40,490 nucleotides of DNA from assembly GCA_015490995.1 (NCBI GenBank), contig WFWT01000032.1, forward strand, positions 1 to 40,490. Reading direction: 5' to 3'. This DNA is from Anaerolineae bacterium (GTDB taxonomy: Bacteria; Chloroflexota; Anaerolineae; JAADDB01). The first letter of the stretch is position 1; each line of letters begins with the position of its first letter. Below the pieces are notes generated by a model. That model did not search any database, had not been told where the DNA came from, and worked only from the letters and a program-made list of their open reading frames with translations. A program made the position numbers and the translations under genes. Shown piece after piece: positions 34,011-40,490 of this stretch.

Positions 34011-34079
34011 GGCCGGGCTTCCCGGTCCCACTGTGCCGTGTGTGATGTGAAGGGCACGAGAGGACAGGGAACCCCGGCC
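34011..34079. terminator. Large nested inverted repeat between convergent genes
   Basis: GGCCGGGCTTCCC (34011-34023) pairs with GGGAACCCCGGCC (34067-34079) with 12 of 13 matches. GTGCC/GGCAC pairs inside the loop. It probably acts as a shared transcription stop for the Xer-like and iolN genes; there is no T tract. Confidence 0.4.
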
Positions 34080-34091
34080 CGATGTTGTCCC

Positions 34092-35222
34092 TTACGAGGA
34101 ATAATACTGTCCTATGACCGGCAACGCGTACACCGGCCGCCAACCGTCGCTCATGGGTTCCTTGAGGAAAGGTGCCAGCTCCTCCTCGGTGCGAAGGGTC
34201 ACCTCCTCCACGGGGGGCAGCTTGCCGGACGGGAACGCGTCCATGACGTCTTTGATGAACAAGGTGAGATAGCGAAGAATCGCGGCCAGGGGCCGTTTGG
34301 CCTTCCACGCTTCAGCGTCTGCCGCGTGCCCCACCACCCCTTCGGGCGTGGCAGCCAGCTCAATCGCAAAATGCCCTTCCCCTTCTGACCACCGGCTGGG
34401 CCGGTGATACGGATCTACCGACTTGTCAAAATGTCCCTCAGGCAAGTACCCCTTGCCCTCGGTGTTTACCGCGTAGTTCATGTCCACCATGTCCGGGTTC
34501 AATAGTAACATCAGGGATGTTTCGGCCTCTTCGGCGTGCACAAAGTCGGTGTTCCAGGGACCACCCCGCTCCCGCGTGTAGAAGAACTCCCGAACCGCCC
34601 GATGCCAATCCAACACGCGGAAAATGCCGGGCAGCTGGTACCGTTTCTGGAACTCCTGCACCGCAGATTCAAGGACCCACAATTGGCCGTGGTTGTTCAG
34701 GATCAACTGCTTGCGGTACCCGTCGTTCCACAACCCCAGCATCACGTCGATCATCAACTCCCGCACGACCTCCTCCCGCACCGGTACCGTGCCCGGCATG
34801 CCGTAATGGTGGTACGGATGGGCGCCAAAATTGAGGGGAGGTAAGGATAAAGCCACCGGCAGGTCCATCTTGGCCTTCATGTACCGGCGCACAGCCTCGG
34901 CAATCTGGCTCACAAACAGGGTATCCACCGCGCTGACCATGTGCAGGCCGTGGTTTTCCGTACATCCTACCGGGATGATGACAAAATCACACTTCCGGCG
35001 CTCCTCAATAAGCTGAGCGCGAACGGTGGTCTGAATGTACGATCCAGGTTTACCCCATTCCACCGGTGAGGGAACGCCGTATTCGGCCAGGATGCGGTCG
35101 ATCTCCTCATCACTGGCCTCCCAGATCTCCTTCTTCATCCGCCCGACGGCGTTGTCCTCAAAATACACGCCGGGCGTCTTGGTGGCCAACCAGCCTTTGG
35201 GTGCCTGTGCATTTCCACTCAT
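34092..35222 (-). CDS. iolN: Creatininase-family hydrolase, probable 3-dehydro-scyllo-inosose hydrolase
   Basis: 376 residues, longer than typical creatininases (about 250) because of an N-terminal extension of 70 residues. Family metal ligands are visible: Glu89 and His91 in GCTENHGLHM, Asp100 in SAVDT, His178 in LNNHGQ and Glu234 in HAEEAETS. In Thermotoga maritima a member of this family (IolN) hydrolyses the diketo-inositol ring to 5-keto-L-gluconate. Here it is the last gene of an operon with IolG- and IolM-like dehydrogenases, which supports the same role. It starts 42 bases after iolG. Activity on another cyclic ketone or amide cannot be excluded. Confidence 0.8.
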   Translation of the reverse strand: MSGNAQAPKGWLATKTPGVYFEDNAVGRMKKEIWEASDEEIDRILAEYGVPSPVEWGKPGSYIQTTVRAQLIEERRKCDFVIIPVGCTENHGLHMVSAVDTLFVSQIAEAVRRYMKAKMDLPVALSLPPLNFGAHPYHHYGMPGTVPVREEVVRELMIDVMLGLWNDGYRKQLILNNHGQLWVLESAVQEFQKRYQLPGIFRVLDWHRAVREFFYTRERGGPWNTDFVHAEEAETSLMLLLNPDMVDMNYAVNTEGKGYLPEGHFDKSVDPYHRPSRWSEGEGHFAIELAATPEGVVGHAADAEAWKAKRPLAAILRYLTLFIKDVMDAFPSGKLPPVEEVTLRTEEELAPFLKEPMSDGWRPVYALPVIGQYYSS

Positions 35223-35264
35223 GGTTCATTGCCTCCTGCATTATTGTATGATGGTGTGTGTCCC

Positions 35265-36293
35265 TCAAGTCGAAGCTTCCTGAGCACCACCGACGGGCAC
35301 GGGACGTCCTTCCGTGTACGACCGTTTAACGGCCAAAGCCACTGCCAGCGCGCGTCGACTGTCCTCACCCGAAGGGGAGAGGGGTTTGTCCGCCAACACC
35401 CCGGTTACAAAAGCGAGCATTTCGTTCCGAAACGCGGTTGCAAAGCGTTCCGGAAACCAGGGATACACATCGTGTCGCACACCGGTGCGGTCCAGCACCA
35501 ACAGAGGCGTCTGCTGTATCGTTCCGATCCACAGAGCGCCTTCATCGCCCAGAATTTCGGTGCGAATGTCATACCCATACCGGGCGTTACGGCTTACATC
35601 GATGTTGCCCACTGCACCGCTCGCGAACTCCACGTTCACCAGGCCATTATCCACGTCGCCTACGGTGGCCAACTGGGGATACACTAAGGCGCCCCCAATG
35701 GCGTGCACCCGCACAATGGGGCTGTCCATCAACCACCAGGCAAGGTCATAGTCGTGCACCCCCATGTCCACGAAAAACCCCCCGCTCACTGCGGGATCAT
35801 CGTCCTCGTGGGCGGGCCACCGTGGATCGCGATTCACCCCTTTGTACATGACCGGCCGTCCAATAGCCCCGGCCTCGATGAGCTCTTTGGCCCGCGCATA
35901 CGGGGGGTCAAAGCGGCGCATGAAGCCCACCATCAGGGGTACCCCGGCCCGCCGCACTGCGTCCAGGGCACGATCGGTATCTTCCAGGGTTAGAGCGATA
36001 GGCTTCTCACAAAAAATAGCCCGCCCCCTTTCGGCGGCGTGTATCACATGGCTCACATGTTCACAGGTAGCCGTCGCGATCACGACCGCATCGAGATCTC
36101 GGCGTTCGAGCACCGCTTCGTAACTGTCGGCCCATTCCACCCCCAGCTCTCTGGCCAATCGCTCTGCCACCGCCGGACGGCGACTGCCCACCACGACGAG
36201 TTCTGCTTGTGGCAGTTCCGCCAGATGACGCGCGTGGATCTGGCCCATTCTTCCCAGCCCGATAACACCGACCCGCAAACGCGCCGTGCCCAT
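35265..36293 (-). CDS. iolG: Inositol 2-dehydrogenase, Gfo/Idh/MocA family
   Basis: 342 residues. Rossmann motif VGVIGLGRMG (GxGxxG at 12-17), then the family's FCEKPIALTLEDTD with Lys97. The substrate-binding loop is VGFMRRFDPPYARAK, and GGFFVDMGVHDYDLAWWLM contains Asp176 and His180 of the catalytic set. YGYDIRTEILGDEGALWIG is typical of IolG. It oxidises myo-inositol (or a stereoisomer) at C2 to scyllo-inosose with NAD(P)+. It lies between iolM and iolN in a five-gene operon, giving the first step of the proposed pathway. Confidence 0.87.
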   Translation of the reverse strand: MGTARLRVGVIGLGRMGQIHARHLAELPQAELVVVGSRRPAVAERLARELGVEWADSYEAVLERRDLDAVVIATATCEHVSHVIHAAERGRAIFCEKPIALTLEDTDRALDAVRRAGVPLMVGFMRRFDPPYARAKELIEAGAIGRPVMYKGVNRDPRWPAHEDDDPAVSGGFFVDMGVHDYDLAWWLMDSPIVRVHAIGGALVYPQLATVGDVDNGLVNVEFASGAVGNIDVSRNARYGYDIRTEILGDEGALWIGTIQQTPLLVLDRTGVRHDVYPWFPERFATAFRNEMLAFVTGVLADKPLSPSGEDSRRALAVALAVKRSYTEGRPVPVGGAQEAST

Positions 36294-36380
36294 CCTTTAC
36301 TCCCTGTTCGGTATTACACGCCCGGACATCCCGGCCGATAAGCGGGGGAATGTCCGGGCGTACCGGGTGCCGGTGTGCCC

Positions 36381-37583
36381 TTACGCAACTGTGACCGCAT
36401 CCTGCTCTGTCGGAGTGGTACTCCGGGTTTGATCGGGGCGGATGATGATCTTGCCGTCCTCGCGACGGGTTAGCCGCTCAATAGCAGCCACCGCGTCGTC
36501 CAGGGAGAAACGGGCCGTAATAATGGGGCTGAGGTCCAACCGCCCAGCCGCTACCATACGGATAACGTTGGGGAAGTTCTGGTGCCCCGAATGGCCCTGG
36601 GCGCCGAACACCTGTGCCCGTCGCACCTGCAGGGTCTCCAAGTACATGGGGACGCGCTTTGGCGCGCGGCCGATTTGTACGATCTTGCCGTTGATGGCCA
36701 GGGCTTTTTCCATCTCCGGCACCGTGATGTGGGGCACGCCCGCGGCTTCCACGTGAACATCAAAACCCTCGCCCTGGCTCAACGTCAACAGAACCTCATG
36801 GGGGGACACGTCCCGCGGGTCGAACACGTGGTCTGCACCCACCTGCTGTGCCAGCTCACGGCGCTTCTGAGAGGTCTCAAAGGCTACGACCATACCTGCC
36901 CCGGCGGCGGCGGCCAAGCCAATGGCTGCCAGCCCAATGGGCCCTGCCCCATAGACGGCTACATACGCGCCAGGCTTAAACCCGCCCGCGCGGGTGAACA
37001 GCGCGTTATAAGAGACGGTGGTCGGTTCGGTCATCGCAGCCACCTCATAACCCTTCTCCTCGCCGAACCGCTCCAGGATCCCATCAATCCGCCAGCAGTA
37101 CTTGGCCCCAATAGCGATGTACTGGGCCATAGCGCCGTCGATGGTGAAGCCAATCTCTTCCAGGTTTGTACAATGGTTGGGGAAGCCGTTACGGCACGGA
37201 ATGCAATGACCGCACCAGATCATCTCCTCACAGGTGACAGGATCCCCCGGTTTCAGGTCCGTTACGTTACGCCCTACCTCCACCACCCGACCGGAGAACT
37301 CGTGGCCGATCACGACCGGAAACCGGGTCAATCCGGGGTAAAGGATGTACCCGTCCTCATCCGTCTCATAGAAATGCATATCAGAGCCACAGATGCCCAC
37401 AGCCTTCACTTCCAGGAGCACATCGTCGGGGCCGATCTCCGGCACCGGCTTTTCGGTGATGGTCAACTGCGGGTGACGCCAAACGCTGCTGCCGGTAATG
37501 GCCTTCCCCGTTTGACGCTCCCACTCTGACACGGCATAATCTGGGCGTGGATCCCACTGTGCTTGTAACACGAGCGCTTTCAT
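36381..37583 (-). CDS. iolM: Zinc-dependent dehydrogenase, probable scyllo-inosose 3-dehydrogenase
   Basis: 400 residues from ATG 37583, with GGAGG seven bases upstream; the frame is open 56 codons further but without support. MDR/alcohol dehydrogenase fold: catalytic zinc ligands Cys65 (GICGSDMHFYE) and His94-Glu95 (GHEFSG); structural zinc cysteines 124, 127, 130 and 138 (WCGHCIPCRNGFPNHC); NAD site YGAGPIGLAA at 211-220. The N-terminus (MKALVLQAQW, ITGSSVWRHP) and the phrase DEDGYILYPGLTRFPVVIGHEFSG match my memory of the T. maritima IolM group. It would oxidise scyllo-inosose to the diketo form that IolN opens. Confidence 0.82.
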   Translation of the reverse strand: MKALVLQAQWDPRPDYAVSEWERQTGKAITGSSVWRHPQLTITEKPVPEIGPDDVLLEVKAVGICGSDMHFYETDEDGYILYPGLTRFPVVIGHEFSGRVVEVGRNVTDLKPGDPVTCEEMIWCGHCIPCRNGFPNHCTNLEEIGFTIDGAMAQYIAIGAKYCWRIDGILERFGEEKGYEVAAMTEPTTVSYNALFTRAGGFKPGAYVAVYGAGPIGLAAIGLAAAAGAGMVVAFETSQKRRELAQQVGADHVFDPRDVSPHEVLLTLSQGEGFDVHVEAAGVPHITVPEMEKALAINGKIVQIGRAPKRVPMYLETLQVRRAQVFGAQGHSGHQNFPNVIRMVAAGRLDLSPIITARFSLDDAVAAIERLTRREDGKIIIRPDQTRSTTPTEQDAVTVA

Positions 37584-37629
37584 GATGTCGCCTCCTTTTT
37601 TAGCATAAACCCTGTTACGAACGTGCGGT

Positions 37630-39171
37630 TTACCCGTCGAAGGGTGCAAGGTGCCGATGGAAATGTTCGGCCAACGCCGCGCTGTACGCCTCCTCGTGGG
37701 CGCGCAATACCGCCAGTAAACGGTGACGGAAACGGAAGTTTCCCCCCTCATCGCGAGCTGTGAGGACCGAACCGAACGTCACGTGCAACACTTGCCGCCC
37801 ATCCACCTCGTGGAGCACCCGGGGCAGATCCGCGTCGGAAAGGGCCTCTGGCGACGGGACCTGGCTTAACCGCGCCGATACGTGGTACGTCGCCCGATCC
37901 GTAGCGTATCGCTCCCGGGCGAAGGCGAGGATCTCGCGGAACAGGCGGGGCTCGTGTTGGGCCACCACCTCCAACGCGACCAAATACGAGGTCCCGGCCG
38001 TCTTTAAGTGGATTAAGTCGCCGGCCAAGCGGGCCACGATGGGGTAAATGCTGAATTTGTCCGAACCGGAATGGAGGCTCAGCTTGTACGGTCCAAGGGC
38101 TTGAGCCACGGCCACGTGTTGCCGAAAGGCGCGCTCGAATGCGGCCAGATCACCGATGTAGTCGATACCCTTTTCAAAGCGTCCCACAAAGCGAGGGGCT
38201 AAACTGACCCATTGAACCCCGAGCCGCCGCAACTCGCTGGCCACGTAAATGTGTTCTGCCACTCGGGTGGGCGTCTCGGTCTCGTCCACGGACATTTCCA
38301 GTTCAAAGGGGGTATTCCCCATGCGCTCTTGAAGATAACGGTACATTCGCACCGTGTGGGCGATGGCTGCCCCGTACTTGGCTGCTGCCCGCCACACATC
38401 CTCCTCGCTCAGGGTACACGCGGTATCCCCCAGGTCAAAGGTGCGTCCAACGTAGAGGGCCCGCAGCTTTTCTGGGGATGCGTCCAGGACATCCCAGGGC
38501 AACGTAGCCACCTTGGCCCGTATGTCAGCTTCGGGCGCCTCATCGGCGGTGTGGTCCACGTAGTCGCTGGGGTCTATGGTGAAAAAAGTGAACCCTGCAG
38601 CCACACAGCGATCCACGTGTTCAAACGTCTTCAGGTGATCTGCATCCGCGCCGAACCCCTCATGCCACCCCTCCTGAAACACACCCCAGAGCGCGTCGTC
38701 CATGACCTCCTGCGGCGAACGTCCGGTGCGTTCCATTTCGCGAATGGACTGTTGGGCGAACACAGGTCGCATGGTGTGCTGTCGCACTGCCCGCACGTGA
38801 CCGGGCGTAGCCAGGCCCAGGCGGTCTCCCAGCCCAACGGATTTAACCATGCCCAACGGCTGCGGTCGCAGAAACGGCACGTGTGCCCGCAGGGCAGCGG
38901 CATTGGTGGCGTCGGTTGGACCTTCCAGCAGGTAACCTGTGCGCCGCTCGATGGTAACCTGATGCCACGTGCCCGAGAATTCGGTCAGGGGCTTTGGGGC
39001 GAAAACGCCTACCCGTTTTTCCTGGCCCTTTCGGGCCAAGAAAAACAAGGTGTCCTGGACGACGGTCACCGAGCGGGGAAAGATATCCCAACCGGTGGCA
39101 TCGGCTAACTGCTGGCGCCACCGGGAGAGCGTGACGTCACTGTACTCTGTCCGATCAGCCCATGGCGTCAT
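37630..39171 (-). CDS. uxaE: Tagaturonate epimerase family protein
   Basis: 513 residues; the start overlaps the stop of the regulator gene (ATGA), with AGGAG just upstream. Family-typical phrases: HEGFGADADHLKT (170-182), MSVDETETPT, SLAPRFVGRFEKGIDYIGD (323-341) and KLSLHSGSDKFSIYP (363-377). These carry Asp, His and Glu residues expected for a TIM-barrel metal-dependent epimerase. UxaE of Thermotoga interconverts D-tagaturonate and D-fructuronate. In this operon it would connect the product of inositol ring opening to the hexuronate route, although the intermediate enzyme IolO is not present here. Confidence 0.82.
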   Translation of the reverse strand: MTPWADRTEYSDVTLSRWRQQLADATGWDIFPRSVTVVQDTLFFLARKGQEKRVGVFAPKPLTEFSGTWHQVTIERRTGYLLEGPTDATNAAALRAHVPFLRPQPLGMVKSVGLGDRLGLATPGHVRAVRQHTMRPVFAQQSIREMERTGRSPQEVMDDALWGVFQEGWHEGFGADADHLKTFEHVDRCVAAGFTFFTIDPSDYVDHTADEAPEADIRAKVATLPWDVLDASPEKLRALYVGRTFDLGDTACTLSEEDVWRAAAKYGAAIAHTVRMYRYLQERMGNTPFELEMSVDETETPTRVAEHIYVASELRRLGVQWVSLAPRFVGRFEKGIDYIGDLAAFERAFRQHVAVAQALGPYKLSLHSGSDKFSIYPIVARLAGDLIHLKTAGTSYLVALEVVAQHEPRLFREILAFARERYATDRATYHVSARLSQVPSPEALSDADLPRVLHEVDGRQVLHVTFGSVLTARDEGGNFRFRHRLLAVLRAHEEAYSAALAEHFHRHLAPFDG

Positions 39172-40205
39172 GTTCTCCTATCTCCCGGAGGTGTTGTGGA
39201 CTCACGCACGACCAACTGGCACGGAAACACCCGGTCGGAGACCTCCTCCCCCGCCAGGAGGGCCAGGAGCATCTCCGCTGCCGCGTGGCCCATCTCAAAA
39301 CGAGGCTGGCGTAAGGTGGTTAACGCGGGGGACACGTACCAGCTGGCTTCGATGTCGTCGAAACCGACCACACTCACATCGTCCGGAATGCGTACCCCCT
39401 GTTCCCGAGCCCGGGTCATCAGACCGATGGCCGTTCGGTCGTTGTAGCAGAGGACCCCGGTCGCGCCGGCGGCGACCAGCTGGTCCAGAGCCTGACGTCC
39501 GTTCTCAATGTCTGAAAACGTGCGGGGGTGCACCACCAGGTCGGACAGGTAAGGCAACCCCGCCCGACGCAGAGCCTGGCGATACCCTTCGAGGCGTCGC
39601 CGGTTGGAGGGTGGACGGAAGTGACAGCCCACATACCCGATCCGACGATGTCCCAGGTCGAGCAGGTGTTGCACGCCGGCCAGGGCACCGCTTTCGTCGT
39701 CCACACTCACCGAGTAAATGTACTCACCTTCTGCCTGGTTGTTGATCAGCACGATGGGGACTTGCAATTCCTGGAGCCGCTCAGTGTACAGGCTCCCCAC
39801 GCGGGAAGCGATCACGATCATGCCGTCCACGCGGCGACGGTGAAAGCTTTCCACTACGGCGATCTCTCGACCGGGGTCCGCGTGGGAGGAGCACAAAAAC
39901 ACACTGTAGCCCTCACGTGTGGCCAGGTCCTCAATCCCTTCTACGATGCGGTCAATGAAGGGATCCGAGATGGAGGTAACGATGACCCCGATGGTGTAGG
40001 TGCGCTGGGTCACGAGGCTTTGCGCGATCACGTTGGGGATATAGCCCATTTCCTGGGCCAGTTGTCGGATGTACGCCGCCGTTTCAGGGTTCACGAGGGG
40101 ACTATTGCGCAGCGCTCGCGACACCGTGGAGTGGGACACTCCCGCTGCCCGGGCGATATCCTTAATGGAGACACGGGACTTTTTTGGGTCTGGCTTGGTG
40201 GCCAT
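39168..40205 (-). CDS. LacI-family transcriptional regulator of the inositol operon
   Basis: 345 residues from ATG 40205, with AAGGGA upstream. The N-terminal HTH and hinge (VSIKDIARAAGVSHSTVSRALRNSPLVNPETAAYIRQLAQEMGYIPNVIAQSL) are followed by a periplasmic-binding-protein-like sensor domain (TYTIGVIVTSISDPFIDRIVEGIE to VVGFDDIEASWYVSPALTTLRQP). It is the first gene of the operon and overlaps uxaE by 4 bases, so it represses its own operon, most likely through the palindrome at 40218-40231. The effector is unknown; inositol or a ring-opened keto acid is a reasonable guess. Confidence 0.93.
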   Translation of the reverse strand: MATKPDPKKSRVSIKDIARAAGVSHSTVSRALRNSPLVNPETAAYIRQLAQEMGYIPNVIAQSLVTQRTYTIGVIVTSISDPFIDRIVEGIEDLATREGYSVFLCSSHADPGREIAVVESFHRRRVDGMIVIASRVGSLYTERLQELQVPIVLINNQAEGEYIYSVSVDDESGALAGVQHLLDLGHRRIGYVGCHFRPPSNRRRLEGYRQALRRAGLPYLSDLVVHPRTFSDIENGRQALDQLVAAGATGVLCYNDRTAIGLMTRAREQGVRIPDDVSVVGFDDIEASWYVSPALTTLRQPRFEMGHAAAEMLLALLAGEEVSDRVFPCQLVVRESTTPPGDRRT

Positions 40206-40217
40206 ACATTTATCCCT

Positions 40218-40231
40218 TGCACACGTGTGCA
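40218..40231. promoter_or_regulatory. LacI-type operator palindrome
   Basis: TGCACACGTGTGCA, a perfect 14-bp palindrome with the central CG typical of LacI-family operators. It sits just downstream of the -10 element (minus strand) and 13 bases upstream of the regulator's ATG. Confidence 0.75.
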
Positions 40232-40241
40232 CCCACGGGAT

Positions 40242-40271
40242 AATGTACCACAGTCTATCCAAAATTGTCAA
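40242..40271 (-). promoter_or_regulatory. Promoter of the lacI-uxaE-iolM-iolG-iolN operon
   Basis: On the minus strand: TTGACA (40271-40266), an 18-base spacer and TACATT (40247-40242). Transcription would start near 40235, placing the palindrome in the first bases of the transcript. Confidence 0.65.
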
Positions 40272-40332
40272 ACCCTCTGCGGGATGGAGAAGCGGGTTGA
40301 GGGGAGGATTGGCGGGCATACCGTCTTTTGTC

Positions 40333-40349
40333 CTGTGCCCGTGGCACAG
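40333..40349. repeat. Short 7-bp hairpin between the divergent operon and tRNA
   Basis: CTGTGCC, loop CGT, GGCACAG. It lies upstream of both the minus-strand operon promoter and the tRNA promoter. There is no T tract; its role is unknown. Confidence 0.4.
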
Positions 40350-40369
40350 CGCCGAGGGCGTTTGCGGAT

Positions 40370-40397
40370 TTGACGCGGTGAAGCACGTATATATAAT
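40370..40397 (+). promoter_or_regulatory. Promoter of the tRNA-Asp gene
   Basis: TTGACG (40370-40375), a 16-base spacer and a perfect TATAAT (40392-40397), 14 bases before the tRNA 5' end. Confidence 0.65.
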
Positions 40398-40411
40398 GGG
40401 GAAGCGAGCGA

Positions 40412-40485
40412 GGGCCCGTGGTGTAGTTGGCTAACATACCGGCCTGTCAAGCCGGAGATCGCGGGTTCAAGTCCCGTCGGGCCCG
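40412..40485 (+). tRNA. tRNA-Asp(GUC)
   Basis: 74 bases with a full cloverleaf. Acceptor stem GGGCCCG/CGGGCCC has discriminator G. The D-loop contains AGTTGG, and the anticodon stem CCGGC/GCCGG encloses loop CTGTCAA (anticodon GTC at 40446-40448). T stem GCGGG/CCCGT encloses TTCAAGT. The 3' CCA is not encoded directly (CTCCA follows). A GUC anticodon is a target of queuosine modification, whose precursor transporter is encoded at 17905-18537. Confidence 0.96.
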
Positions 40486-40490
40486 CTCCA

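Noticed and set aside
1-40490. Prophage, integrative element or defence island
   Set aside because: Apart from the inactive Xer-like protein and the HTH gene there are no phage, plasmid, toxin-antitoxin, restriction or CRISPR genes. Gene order is largely housekeeping.

Overview
The window looks like a chromosomal segment of a thermophilic, single-membrane member of the Chloroflexota (Anaerolineae, Ardenticatenia or Thermoflexus-like). This rests on a GC-rich sequence, a mevalonate-pathway kinase beside an archaeal-type Pab1020-family RNA ligase with its MJ1237-type PIN partner (known mostly from thermophiles), a giant C25 peptidase with a Pro/Thr-rich stalk, and Chloroflexota-like housekeeping blocks. 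No phage or complete mobile element is present. The only mobile-element trace is a stand-alone IS630-type helix-turn-helix gene.

Layout. 1-3495: cell-surface polysaccharide genes (tail of a stalked membrane protein, a DUF2142 glycosyltransferase-like membrane protein, a Wzz/BY-kinase). 3549-6305: purH on the minus strand, scpA on the plus strand and a VanZ-like gene whose 3' end overlaps scpA. 6684-12367: a small unknown gene and a 1.7-kaa secreted C25 peptidase. 12656-18537: the HTH gene, lspA, rluD, a PCu(A)C lipoprotein, rsmG, recF and a queuosine-precursor transporter with a foldable leader. 18950-26795: nusA-rnpM(ylxR)-infB-rbfA-nrnA-truB-ribF-archease, mostly with overlaps or short gaps. 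It carries one intrinsic terminator in the nusA leader and another between ylxR and infB; rimP is missing from its usual place. 26810-28128: sfsA coupled to a YedY-like molybdopterin oxidoreductase on the minus strand.

28525-31832: mevalonate kinase, PIN RNase, RNA ligase and ThpR cyclic phosphodiesterase in one overlapping operon, which looks like an RNA end-processing and sealing cassette. 31944-34000: an OmpR-type response regulator without a kinase, and a tyrosine-recombinase-like protein that has lost its nucleophile but has a near-consensus promoter. 34092-40205, minus strand: lacI-type regulator, uxaE, iolM, iolG, iolN. This resembles the Thermotoga-type inositol catabolic route (myo-inositol to scyllo-inosose, 3-dehydro-scyllo-inosose, 5-keto-gluconate, then tagaturonate and fructuronate), driven by one promoter with a perfect 14-bp palindrome just downstream. 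A tRNA-Asp(GUC) gene with its own promoter closes the window.

The most interesting points are the RNA ligase/PIN/ThpR cassette near an archease gene, the Thermotoga-like inositol operon lacking IolO, the apparently dead Xer-like protein, and the candidate attenuator between ylxR and infB. All functions come from reading motifs and order by eye; no searches or folding programs were run.
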